Source: Streptomyces sp. TG1A-60 (GTDB lineage: Bacteria; Actinomycetota; Actinomycetes; Streptomycetales; Streptomycetaceae). Taken from it: 64,000 bases of DNA. Under the pieces are notes generated by a model. That model had not been told where the DNA came from, made no database searches, and saw only the letters and a list, made by a program, of their open reading frames with translations. The translations under genes were made by a program, and so were the position numbers. Where the stretch lies: assembly GCF_037201975.1 (NCBI RefSeq), contig NZ_CP147520.1:1178001-1242000 (forward strand), read 5' to 3'. This document shows positions 53,395 through 61,934 of the stretch, piece by piece; position 1 is the first letter of the stretch, and every line of letters starts with the position of its first letter.

Positions 53395-53667
53395 ATGTCC
53401 ATCATGGAGAGCATGGGGAAGAAGAAGCCTCGCCCTCGTCGCTCGTTTACGCCGGAGTTCAAGGCGGAGATCGTCGAGCTGTGCCGACGCGGTGACCGCT
53501 CGGTCGGTCAGATCGCCAAGGACTTCGATCTGACCGAGACCGCGGTGCGTGACTGGGTGAAGCAGGCCGAGGTCGATGCAGGCGAGCGGGACGGCCTGAC
53601 CAGCAGCGAACGCGAGGAACTGGCCGCACTGCGTCGGGAGAACCGCCGTACTCGGAAGGCTCACTGA
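53395..53667 (+). pseudogene. IS3-family OrfA remnant
   Basis: Ninety codons of OrfA: RRSFTPEFKAEIVELCRRG, then IAKDFDLTETAVRDWVKQ, then the start of the zipper (EELAALRRENRR), where the frame runs into foreign sequence and stops. No OrfB follows. It is a different element from the IS3 at 29.4 kb. The stop overlaps the end of the convergent DUF1295 gene. Confidence 0.82.
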
Positions 53668-54587
53668 TGAGTGGTCCCTCGGGGCCCGGGAAAGAACCGG
53701 TTGGTGACGCGCTGATAGCGGATGTAGTCAGGGCGTCGTTGCCGGCTGAAATACTCGGCGGGAACGGCGCCGGTGTAGTGCACGAGCATGTGGTACGTGG
53801 TCCAGGAGATCCAGGCCAGGGCGAGGGCCGTGAGCAGGCCGAAGACGATGTGATGGTGTGGCCAGCGGTCGATCAGCATGGGCAGCGACAACAGGATGAG
53901 ACTGTTCCACTGCATCCACTGACCGAAGTAGTTGGGGTGGCGGCTGTAGCGCCACAGCCCGGTGTCGCAGGTGCGGCGCACACCGTCTCGTCGGGTGCGG
54001 TCGGCGAAACGGGCCTTCTGCAGGTCCGCCACCGATTCGAAGACCCAGAACACCGCCCACAGCGCGATCGCCGTGACACTCACGGCATCGAGGCCGACCG
54101 GGCGCTCGGTGGCGAGCGCGGCCGGGACCGCGAGCACAGCGATGTTGGCGCCGCACTGGACCATGATCTCGACCTGGAGCGACACCTTCTCGTTGCGGAA
54201 CCCGTCTCGCTCCCAACGGCGCCGCTGGTACTGGTACCGCGGCAACTCGCCGGGCAACCGCTTGAATACCATGAACCGCAGCGCCCAGGCGCCCATACGC
54301 AGGCCCATCAGCAGGTAGATCACCGCAGTCGCGACAGCCGCAGGCGAATCCAGGCCGCCGAACGCCAGGACCTGCACCCCGATCAGGGCCAGGCCCCACG
54401 GCCAGGCCACATCCACGTAGGACATGAGCCCGGTGCGGTGGGCCGGCAGACACGCACCCACGACGAAGACGGCCAGTTGCACGAGCAGGTTGCAGACCAT
54501 GAACCCCGTGAGGTCGCCCTGAAGTGCAAGGGCCGCGAACAACACGACATAGATCGCGAACGGCATCGTCCGCCTCACTGTGGCCAC
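53661..54587 (-). CDS. DUF1295 / steroid 5-alpha-reductase-like membrane protein
   Basis: A 308-residue membrane protein with about seven helices and the DUF1295 (ICMT/5-alpha-reductase-like) C-terminus: TGLWRYSRHPNYFGQWMQW and RQRRPDYIRYQRVTNRFFP. GTG at 54587 is chosen because GGAGGG lies 7 nt upstream. Relatives may reduce or methylate lipids; the reaction is unknown. Divergent from a TetR gene that probably controls it through GAGACAC repeats. Confidence 0.88.
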   Translation of the reverse strand: MATVRRTMPFAIYVVLFAALALQGDLTGFMVCNLLVQLAVFVVGACLPAHRTGLMSYVDVAWPWGLALIGVQVLAFGGLDSPAAVATAVIYLLMGLRMGAWALRFMVFKRLPGELPRYQYQRRRWERDGFRNEKVSLQVEIMVQCGANIAVLAVPAALATERPVGLDAVSVTAIALWAVFWVFESVADLQKARFADRTRRDGVRRTCDTGLWRYSRHPNYFGQWMQWNSLILLSLPMLIDRWPHHHIVFGLLTALALAWISWTTYHMLVHYTGAVPAEYFSRQRRPDYIRYQRVTNRFFPGPRGTTHQ

Positions 54588-54606
54588 GGCAACTCCCTCC
54601 AAAACT

Positions 54607-54649
54607 GAGACACTGATGCACACGTGTCTCGTAAGATTGAGTGAGACAC
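54607..54649. promoter_or_regulatory. Three GAGACAC half-sites in the DUF1295/tetR divergent promoter
   Basis: GAGACAC at 54607-54613, its complement GTGTCTC at 54624-54630 and GAGACAC again at 54643-54649. The first two form a palindrome with a 10-bp spacer. They are candidate sites for the TetR protein that starts at 54657. Confidence 0.6.
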
Positions 54650-54656
54650 TAGGACG

Positions 54657-55223
54657 GTGATGTCTCAAATGCAAGAGGTTCCGCCTCCGCTGCCCCCGGA
54701 CGAGCCGGTGCTGCGCGCTGCGGTCGCGATGTTCCTGCGGGACGGCTGGATCGACGCACGGGCGTTGGCTGCCGAGGCAGGCATCGGTCGCGCCACCCTG
54801 TACCGGCGTTACGGCGACCGCGACCGCCTGATCGGCGAGGCGATCTGGGCGATCGCCACAACCGAGTTCGCCCAGATCTACCCCCGCAGCCGCGGGCAAG
54901 GCGCCGACAAGGTCGCCGACCTCGTTCACGCCATGCTGACCACCAGCGCACAACTGCCGGCCATGCGTCGGTTCGTCGCCGAACACCCCGACACCGCACT
55001 ACGGGTGATGACCTCGCGTGACGGCGTCATCCAGGGCCGCATAGTCGAGACCGTCAGCCGGCTCATCCAGTCCGAGATCGGCGAACCCGACGACATCGAC
55101 GCCCCGACCCTCGCCTACGCCGTCGTCCGGGTCGCCGAGTCTTTCTATTACCGCGAGCTCCTCACCGGGCAGCCCACCGACATCAGCGCCGCCACCACCA
55201 TCATCCGCAGACTCCTGCGCTGA
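54657..55223 (+). CDS. TetR-family regulator (QsdR-like)
   Basis: A 188-residue regulator with the helix-turn-helix ALAAEAGIGRATLYRRYGDRDRL (in parts ALAAEAGIGRATLYRRYG) near residues 33-55 and a helical C-terminal domain resembling QsdR-type proteins. The GTG start at 54657 lies only 8 nt from the last GAGACAC repeat, so binding there would block its own expression; the in-frame ATG codons just after are alternatives. Confidence 0.87.
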   Translation: MMSQMQEVPPPLPPDEPVLRAAVAMFLRDGWIDARALAAEAGIGRATLYRRYGDRDRLIGEAIWAIATTEFAQIYPRSRGQGADKVADLVHAMLTTSAQLPAMRRFVAEHPDTALRVMTSRDGVIQGRIVETVSRLIQSEIGEPDDIDAPTLAYAVVRVAESFYYRELLTGQPTDISAATTIIRRLLR

Positions 55224-55229
55224 CCGGCC

Positions 55230-55335
55230 GACCTGACGCTCGACGTGTGCGCTGTCGAGGCCAGGCCGGATGTCGTCTCGTACGAGACCATCCGGCGCTG
55301 GTGCGCCAAGTTCGGGCTCGGCTGCGGGAGAGGGG
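55230..55335 (+). pseudogene. Short IS6-family transposase fragment
   Basis: About 35 codons contain VSYETIRRWCAKFG, the helix-turn-helix block found at the N-terminus of IS6-type transposases (VSYET.RRW..KFG). Nothing else of the gene remains. Confidence 0.5.
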
Positions 55336-55579
55336 ATTCGGGACCGCCGAGCGGCTTCAGGGTGCGATGCCCACGCCCTCGATACGGCTCCACGCCTCTT
55401 CCTGCGCGGCGGACATCGCGGGCCAGTGGAGGCCGCCGGGTCGGGGGCGGACCTGCGTGGCGAACGGGGCAGGGCGGAACGCCGGATCGTAGAAACAGCC
55501 ACCACCGTAGGTGGTGTCGAACGCGCTGCACCAACGCGCGATCGAGGTGGGGGTGGGCTTCCGGCCGGTGCGTGCCCAT

Positions 55580-56345
55580 GGATAAGCCGGCCACCAGCGA
55601 ACTGGGCGGGGTCTCCCCCACGATCGTGCTGCCGGGCGGCTGGTCTGAGGCGGACCTGCGCTACCAGGCCGAGCACATCGCCGCCCAGAAGCTGCGCAAC
55701 AACGGCTACAACCGCGTAGCGAGCCAGGCGGTCGTCGTCAGTGCCGACTGGGCGCAGAAGGACCGCTTCCTGGCCCACCTGCGAGCCGCGCTGGTCGACG
55801 CGCCCGCCCGCCCCCGCACTACCCCGGCAGCGACGACCGGGGCGCCCACGCCCTCGACACGTACGGCGATGACGCCGAACGGCTCGGAGCAGGCCGCGTG
55901 CTGATCACCGGTCTCGTCCCGGCGGAACCCGGACCAGCCCTGACCACGGAGCACTTCGCCCCCGTCCTCGCCGTGCTGAAACTCCCCGGTGACCCGCGCC
56001 AGTTCCTCGCCGAGGCGGTCCGCACCACGAACGAGGAGTTCGCCGGCACCCTCGGCGTGACCCTCATCGCGCATCCGAGCACGATGGCCGTGCTCAGCCC
56101 GCGCTGGACGAAACTGTCTCCGAACTCCGCTACGGCACCATTGCGTTGAACGCCTGGACCGACGTCGGCTATCTCACCGCAACCGCCTGCTGGGATGCTT
56201 TCCCGGGGCACACCCCCGACGACGTGCAGAGCGGCATCGGCGTCGTGCACAACGCGCCCCTCCTGGACGGGCCCGAGCGCACCGTGGGCCGGAGCCCGTT
56301 CCACCCCGCGCCCCAGGCGCTCCTGCACGGGGTTCAGCTTGATCG
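55580..56345 (+). pseudogene. Aldehyde dehydrogenase family remnant with frameshifts
   Basis: Three successive phases encode the C-terminal half of an actinobacterial aldehyde dehydrogenase-like protein: ELGGVSPTIVLPGGWSEADL first, then after a shift near 55815 GRVLITGLVPAEPGPALTTE, then after a shift near 56100 ELRYGTIALNAWTDVGY with AFPGHTPDDVQSGIGVVHN. The N-terminal cofactor half is missing. The gene is dead. Confidence 0.72.
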
Positions 56346-56663
56346 GGCGGGCACTCTGGGCACCGATGCAGCACGCCCGTCGCTTCCTGTACCAAAGCGG
56401 CAGCACCCGCCTCACCCCGCAGCCAGGCTCTGCGCTCGACGACCGGCGGGCAGAGCCCGGCTCAGGGCAAACTCATCGCCAACGAGACAGGGCGAGGTCG
56501 GCGCACGGCCCCGCCCACGGGGTTCCCAACTGTCTCTCTGGCCGGGCTCTCACCTCGTCCCGGCCTCGAGTGGTCCAGAAGCTCCTCACGGTGTGGACTT
56601 TCCGACGCGGAGGGAGTCATGGACACGCCACTCGTCGCAGAGAGTTGGTGAGGCGCCCTGACT
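56346..56663. other. No recognisable gene
   Basis: This 318-bp stretch between the aldehyde dehydrogenase remnant and the small membrane protein gene has no supportable reading frame or clear structured element. Confidence 0.5.
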
Positions 56664-56819
56664 TTAGAAGAAGTGCTTGCGTCCACCGACCGCGCGACCG
56701 GTCGCGCCCAGGATCCACAGGATGGCGCCAACCAGAATGAGGATGCCACCGATCGTCGTCAGCAGACCCATGCCGACAAGCAGGCCGATGATCAGCAGAA
56801 TAAGCCCAAGAATGATCAT
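56664..56819 (-). CDS. Small hydrophobic membrane protein (DUF6131-like)
   Basis: A 51-residue protein, MIILGLILLIIGLLVGMG followed by a short turn, a second hydrophobic helix (GGILILVGAILWILG) and a basic tail GRAVGGRKHFF. This two-helix hairpin with the GRAVGGR tail matches a small actinobacterial family (DUF6131, from memory). An ATG 12 bp upstream is an alternative start. It appears intact among decayed genes and may be a stress-linked membrane peptide; role unknown. Confidence 0.7.
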   Translation of the reverse strand: MIILGLILLIIGLLVGMGLLTTIGGILILVGAILWILGATGRAVGGRKHFF

Positions 56820-57069
56820 TCTAAACCCCATCGTCAATTCCGGCTCAGGCGCGTGTGCGTATGAGCTTCACAAGGGCCTGAGTTCGTCCCTTGGTGGGTA
56901 GATCCCGACCAGCTCCGAATGCCAGGACCTCGGTGCGATAGCCCTTGTGCCCGGCGACACGGTGTTCACGCCCTCTTTCGAAACTTCGTTCAGTACGCTA
57001 TCTCCTCGACCGTCCTCTGCTCCGGAAGGTCCTTCCACCCCGGACCGGTTTGGACGTTGGTGACGGAGA

Positions 57070-57370
57070 CACCGGGCAGCGGCGCCTACGGGCTGGTCCT
57101 CAGGTCCAAGGGCTTCTTCACCCTCGCCAGCCGGCCCTGGGGTGACGGGACTGTGGCGGCAGGCCGGTTCGGTGGCTCGCTTCGAGCCTTCCTCTGCTCG
57201 TGACACCGCAGCCCTTATGCGCAGGAACTCGTCTTCGTCGGCACCCAGATGGACGCGGAGCTGCTGCGGGCCGACCTGAACGGCTGCCGCCTGCAGGAAG
57301 GCGTAGCTCTGCCCGCTTCCGATCCCTTCCCTGCCTGGGACGCCTACGGCTCCTGCGAGAGCTGGGCGCA
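57070..57370 (+). pseudogene. CobW/COG0523 GTPase C-terminal remnant
   Basis: Two out-of-phase pieces carry the C-terminal CobW domain: LVLRSKGFFTLASRPWG, then after a stop and shift YAQELVFVGTQMDAELLRA with FPAWDAYG. The GTPase half with its GxCC metal motif is absent. Intact relatives are zinc-responsive metallochaperones. Confidence 0.68.
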
Positions 57371-57636
57371 TGAGCACGACCCCCTCACCACGGTGACGGG
57401 GGCACTGAAACTCCGGGTCGGTCGGTGGTCGCAGCCACGGCGGAGCTTCAATGGTCCCTGACACGAGACTTTTCTGGCGCCAGCCCCGCCCTGCCTCCCC
57501 GCGGGGTTCCGTCGTCTCACGGCTGCCATGTTGACAGCGGATGCGATCACAAATCCGTCATCCCCACAAGCAACGCAGGAATCTGACTGCGTGAGGAGCC
57601 GAACGCGTCTTGTGCGCCAGCGCGTTCGACCTCACG

Positions 57637-57672
57637 GCGAAGCCGCACCGGAGTGCTCCGGTGCGGCTTCGC
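57637..57672. terminator. Perfect 17-bp stem hairpin
   Basis: GCGAAGCCGCACCGGAG (57637-57653), loop TG, CTCCGGTGCGGCTTCGC (57656-57672). It is a very stable hairpin in a decayed region with no gene end directly attached, probably a leftover terminator. Confidence 0.6.
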
Positions 57673-57844
57673 CCTCTCACGGATCCGCGCAGAGATCCCG
57701 CCCCGACGGACCTCGGTGGGGTCTCGCCGTATCACCCGCCTATCACACAGCCATCACCAACTCGTCAGCCCCTCCCGGACCAAGAGGCTCTGACCTGCAA
57801 TTCCATGCCCGCTCTGGCCTGGCATAGACGTACCTGGACGGTCT

Positions 57845-57952
57845 CTACAACCTGTGCCATGTGGTACCCAGGGAGGGACCCAGGATCAGGACGGGAGCCT
57901 CTTCTGGCCCGTCAAAGCGGTATTGCAGGGTGTTCGGTGGCGTCTCACTCAC
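57845..57952 (-). pseudogene. Truncated 5' fragment of pcaL
   Basis: From a GTG at 57952 the minus strand encodes the first 34 residues of PcaL (SETPPNTLQYRFDGPEEAP and onward to GTTWH), identical to the intact gene except Pro for Ser at residue 6, then ends in a stop at 57845-57847. It is the displaced 5' end left at the right side of the island. Confidence 0.9.
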
Positions 57953-57968
57953 CCGTCTGACCCTCTCA
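57853..57968. repeat. Right copy of 116-bp direct repeat bounding the island
   Basis: Matches 28336-28451 in the same orientation, 29517 bp away, with 84 identical bases followed by a 32-bp part with six mismatches. DNA to its right would be the original upstream region of pcaL. Confidence 0.85.
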
Positions 57969-58120
57969 TCTGTCACGAGATGTCACATCGCCGGGGTGGA
58001 CCTGGCGGGCCTTGCCCCGCTCCGGCAGTGCCGGACCTGCCGACGAGAGCCCAGGTATACCTTCTCCGGCATGTACTCGTGGCCGTGTCGGCAGTGGGCC
58101 CTCCGGGCGCGGCCCGCGCC

Positions 58121-58402
58121 GACGACGGCCCGCCAAGCTGCACGCCGACAAGGGCTACGACTACGACCACCTGCGCCGATGGCTACGCAAACGAGGCATC
58201 CGGCACCGCATCGCCCGCAAGGGCACCGAGTCCTCCACCCGGCTCGGTCGGCACCGCTGGACCATCGAGCGAACCATGTCCTGGCTGGGCGGATGCCGTC
58301 GTCTGCACCGCCGCTACGAACGCAAGGCCGAGCACTTCCTCGCCTTCACCGCCATCGCCTGCAGCCTCATCTGCTACCGCAGACTCACCAAATGGGACCA
58401 CG
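58121..58402 (+). pseudogene. IS5-family transposase C-terminal fragment
   Basis: About 93 codons of an IS5/IS1647-type DDE transposase: KLHADKGYDYDHLRRWL, the catalytic Glu in RWTIERTMSWLGGCRRL, and LICYRRLTKWD at the end. The N-terminal two-thirds is absent. It abuts a broken gene on the other strand at 58403. Confidence 0.82.
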
Positions 58403-58548
58403 TCATACTGCCAGGCGTCCGGCAGCGCCCGCGCCACCCGGTCGCGGTGGAAGACGTGGAAGCAGCTGGTGACTACGGGGGCGGCGACAGGACCGAGCGG
58501 GGCCGGCCGCATGGCGAAGTAGCCCATCCAAAAGCCCCGCAGAGCCAT
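58403..58548 (-). pseudogene. Fragment of an SCO6745-type helical protein
   Basis: Forty-nine codons on the minus strand read ALRGFWMGYFAMRPAPLG and later FHRDRVARALPDAW, a conserved block of the SCO6745-like all-helical Streptomyces family (from memory). The gene is cut at the IS5 fragment. Upstream the phase is unclear. Confidence 0.6.
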
Positions 58549-58819
58549 GACGCGGCATGTGCGATGACAGCCAGTCCCGCAAGCCCTGGAAAGCCCGGTG
58601 AGCGGTGGAGATTCCTGGTCCGACCCCGGCGGGCGCAGAACGACCGCAGTGCGCCGCGGGGGCCCACGGAAGGGCTGGACGTCCCGGGCTGTCAACCACT
58701 CGCGGTCGCGGGTCACGCGGTCCGAGACCACACCCGGGCCGAAGAGCGCCTCCCCCACACGACCGTCCCCGGCGGCGTACGAGTCAGGCCTCCCTCGACG
58801 CACCGGTGCATGAAGTGGG

Positions 58820-59848
58820 TCACGCCCTCCACGGGGGTGTGTCGCGTATGCGGACGACGCCGTAGGACATGGCCATCCCGGGTCCCACCGCGAACATCAT
58901 CACGTGGTCCCCGGGCTGTAGCGCTCCCTCGCTGATCAGGTGGTCGAGCCCGGCGAGCAGGTCGCTGGCGCCCATGTGGCCGTTCCAGCGGCCGAATTCC
59001 AGCATGCCGTAGGAGGGATCGAGGCCGAGGGGTTTGAGGAAGTGTTCCAGGTACTGCTCGTTGGCGGCCGCGGGGTGGAGGACCCGGGTGATGTCGCCGA
59101 TCTCGATGCCCGCGTCGTCCAGTACCTGCCGGACCGCCTCGGACTCCACCTTTCCGGCGATCAGCGCCGCCTCCTGGGGTGTCACATCACCCGGACGGGA
59201 CGTCGCCTGCCGCTCCAGTGTCACCTTGCGGCCGACGGTGCAGCCGGGCGGGAACAGCGGCTCGTCCCCGCGGGTCATGCCCTCCAGAGCGGGCACGGAG
59301 AAGGAGTTGACGGCCAGCAGTTCGGCAAAGCCCTCACGCTTCGACAGCAGTGCCGCCGTACCGCCGTCCCCCAGGACGAGGCCGTGGTGGGAGCGGTAGC
59401 GGTCGATCAGCGGATGGCCGAAGTTGTCGGCGGTGGTGATCATGGCCGCAGTCCGGTCGGGGGAGGCCATCAGAAAGCACGCGGCCAGCTCCGCACCGGC
59501 CAGGAACCCCTCGCACCCCTGCCGCAGTCCGATCGCCGGGATCTCCCGGTCCACCGTGTTGCGCAGGATGTAGTGCTGGGGCATCCAGGAGTCCGGGCCC
59601 TGGTGCGATGTCGAGGTGTGCAGCAGCAGGTCGACGTCGCCGGGGGCGTGTCCGGAACGGGTCAGCACCTGTTTCCCGGCCTCGATCGCCATGTCCGGCG
59701 CCGGCACGGTCCCCGCGACCCGTGCGGCCCGCCAGCCCGTGGTCAGCTGGGACTCGTCGCAGTCGCCCCGGGCGACGGCCTCCTCCAGAGGGACCCGCTC
59801 GGGCAGGCAGACGCCCACGCCGCTGAGGTAGATGCCGTTGAACTTCAT
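58820..59848 (-). CDS. KASIII-like ketosynthase/acyltransferase of a biosynthetic cluster
   Basis: A 342-residue thiolase-fold enzyme related to FabH. The triad Cys112 (LRQGCEGF), His258 (VLHPAAANEQY) and Asn289 (RWNGHMGASD) is in place, but the sequences around them differ from FabH (HPAAAN instead of HQAN). Such stand-alone homologues condense or transfer acyl groups in secondary metabolism (DpsC or CerJ-like). Last gene of the P450/thioesterase operon. Acyl donor and acceptor are unknown. Confidence 0.88.
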   Translation of the reverse strand: MKFNGIYLSGVGVCLPERVPLEEAVARGDCDESQLTTGWRAARVAGTVPAPDMAIEAGKQVLTRSGHAPGDVDLLLHTSTSHQGPDSWMPQHYILRNTVDREIPAIGLRQGCEGFLAGAELAACFLMASPDRTAAMITTADNFGHPLIDRYRSHHGLVLGDGGTAALLSKREGFAELLAVNSFSVPALEGMTRGDEPLFPPGCTVGRKVTLERQATSRPGDVTPQEAALIAGKVESEAVRQVLDDAGIEIGDITRVLHPAAANEQYLEHFLKPLGLDPSYGMLEFGRWNGHMGASDLLAGLDHLISEGALQPGDHVMMFAVGPGMAMSYGVVRIRDTPPWRA

Positions 59849-59884
59849 GGATATGCGTTCCCTTTCGGTCTGGCAGGGTCCGGG

Positions 59885-61072
59885 TCAGCTGTGCCGCTCG
59901 ACGGCTACGGTCAGTCGCCTGGGGGCGCAGATCGTGTTGTTCTCGTACCAGTCGACGCCGGTCACCTCCCATGCCGGATAGCGGTCCAGCAGCACGTCGA
60001 GTGCGACCTTCGCCTCCAGCCGGGCCAGATGGGCGCCCAGGCAGATGTGGATGCCGTGGGTGAAGGCGAGCTGTGGGTTGGGCTTGCGGTGGATGTCGAA
60101 CCGGGCCGGGTCGGGGTAGGCGTGTTCGTCCCAGTTGGCCGAGGTGAGTGAGATGAGGATGAACTGGTCGGCCGGGATCGTCACCCCGCCGAGCCTCACG
60201 TCCCGGTTGGTGACGCGTCCGGCGTCCGGTACCGGAGGGAGATACCGCAGGACCTCCTCGACGGCGTTCGGGACGAGGGAGCGGTCCGCCCGGACCTGGG
60301 CCATGGCATCGGGGTGCTCGTCGAGGCACGCCACCATGCTGCCCAGCAGCCCCATCGTGGTCAGATGCCCCGCGAGCAACAGGAGGACCGAGAAGTTGAC
60401 GATCTCCGTCTCGGTGAGCCGCCGTCCGTCCATCTCCGCATGCACCAAACGGCTGATCATGTCGTCCCGCGGCCTGGTCCGGCGCTCCCGTGCGTGCTCT
60501 CGCAGGTAGTCGAGGATCTCCCGCATCGCCTCCTCCCGGTTCTGGATGAAGGCGCCGTCCGTGGGATCGTCCGTGGAGAGGGTGAGCTGGGCGTCGGAGC
60601 AGCGCCGGAGTACCTCGCGGCCCTCCCGGTCCACCCCGAGCAGTTCGGAGATGACGTTGAGGGGCAGCCGGTAGGCGAGATCGGCGGCGAGGTCGAACTC
60701 TCCCCGGTCGTCCACCTGGTCCAGGATCTCCACGACGAGGCTCTCGATCCGGCTGCCGAACGGCCCCAGCATCCGCGGGGTGAAGCCCTGGCTGAGCAGG
60801 CCGCGCAGGTTCTTGTGCGCCGGGGGGTCCAGTGCGGACAGGTTGCCGTCGATGAACTCCTGCGCCGGCATCACACGGTGCATGTCGTTGGAGAAGGTGG
60901 ACCAGTCGGAGAAGACCCGCACCGCGTCCGCGTGCCGCAGGACACGCCAGCTGTTCATCGTCGTGTCGAAGTACACCGGCTCGTGGTCCCGCATGTGCCG
61001 AAGCCATGCGTGCAGCGATTTGCCGCGGTCCACGTGGAACGGCCGTCGCGGGGGTGCGGTCTGGGACGTCAT
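59885..61072 (-). CDS. Cytochrome P450 (first of two)
   Basis: A 395-residue bacterial class I P450. Heme ligand Cys344 is in FTHGIHICLGAHLA, the ExxR motif is in VEEVLRY, and the I-helix reads LLAGHLTTM (about 232-240), lacking the usual acidic residue before the threonine. The start MTSQTAPP is preceded by GAGGGGG at 8 nt. It is closely related to the P450 at 61.9-63.1 kb, so the two probably act at different positions of one scaffold. Confidence 0.92.
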   Translation of the reverse strand: MTSQTAPPRRPFHVDRGKSLHAWLRHMRDHEPVYFDTTMNSWRVLRHADAVRVFSDWSTFSNDMHRVMPAQEFIDGNLSALDPPAHKNLRGLLSQGFTPRMLGPFGSRIESLVVEILDQVDDRGEFDLAADLAYRLPLNVISELLGVDREGREVLRRCSDAQLTLSTDDPTDGAFIQNREEAMREILDYLREHARERRTRPRDDMISRLVHAEMDGRRLTETEIVNFSVLLLLAGHLTTMGLLGSMVACLDEHPDAMAQVRADRSLVPNAVEEVLRYLPPVPDAGRVTNRDVRLGGVTIPADQFILISLTSANWDEHAYPDPARFDIHRKPNPQLAFTHGIHICLGAHLARLEAKVALDVLLDRYPAWEVTGVDWYENNTICAPRRLTVAVERHS

Positions 61073-61175
61073 ACGGTTGTTCCCCCTCGGTTCCGCGATC
61101 TGTGGGTGGGGTGCTGAACAGTCGTGGGGTGTCATGGCGGTCGGTTTCGCCTTCGGGGGCCCGGTGCAGGGCGCG

Positions 61176-61934
61176 TCAGGGAACCAGGCAGCGGAACAGG
61201 TCCGTCGCGAGGCCGTCCAGTAACTCCTGCCGCCGGTTGTGCAGGAAGAAGTGGCCCCCCGGCAGCATCCGCAGCCGGAAGTCCTCCGTCGTCTGCTCCC
61301 CCCAGGCCGTCAGGTCCTCCTCGCGGCAGTCGATGTCCTCCGTGCCGCCGAACGCCGAGACGGGGCAGTCCAGCAACGGGCCGGGGCGGAAGCGGTAGGT
61401 CTCCAGCACCGTCGTGTCGGCCCGCAGGATCGGCAGATACAGCGCTTTCATCTCGGGCGAGTCGCGGATCGCCGGGGGGATGGCCCGGAACCGGCGGTCG
61501 AGGACGTCCAGGAAGACATCGTCGGGCAGGGTGTGCATGGCGGGATGATGCAGTGGCGTCTGCGGCGCTGGGCGGGCCGCCACACCGAGGTGCGCGGCCC
61601 GCAGGCCGTAGCCGTCCCGCAGTTCCCGTACGAGTTCGAAGGCGATCCAGGCACCGACACTGTAGCCGAACACCGCGAACGGCTCCGGCAGTTCGTCCGC
61701 GAGGGCCGCCGCCGCCTCGCGGACGATCTCCTCGACGCTGTACAGCAGCGGCTCCTGCAACCGGGCCTCCCGGCCCGGAGGCCGCAGCAGCCAGAGCTCC
61801 GCGCCGTCCCGCAGTTCAGCGGCCCAGCTGTGGTACGCCGCGGGACCACCGCCGGCGTAGGGCACGCAGATCAGGCGCAGCGGAGCGTCCGGGGCAGGCC
61901 TCGGGCGCAGGATCCACCGTTCGAAAGGTGTCAC
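61176..61934 (-). CDS. Type II thioesterase
   Basis: A 252-residue alpha/beta hydrolase that removes stalled or aberrant acyl groups from carrier proteins of PKS/NRPS lines. Nucleophile Ser92 (FGYSVGAW), Asp200/202 (GGTEDID) and His228 (LPGGHFFL) are visible, with the N-terminal CVPYAGGG. GTG start overlaps the upstream P450 stop (GTGA). Its presence implies a PKS or NRPS just outside the window. Confidence 0.92.
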   Translation of the reverse strand: MTPFERWILRPRPAPDAPLRLICVPYAGGGPAAYHSWAAELRDGAELWLLRPPGREARLQEPLLYSVEEIVREAAAALADELPEPFAVFGYSVGAWIAFELVRELRDGYGLRAAHLGVAARPAPQTPLHHPAMHTLPDDVFLDVLDRRFRAIPPAIRDSPEMKALYLPILRADTTVLETYRFRPGPLLDCPVSAFGGTEDIDCREEDLTAWGEQTTEDFRLRMLPGGHFFLHNRRQELLDGLATDLFRCLVP

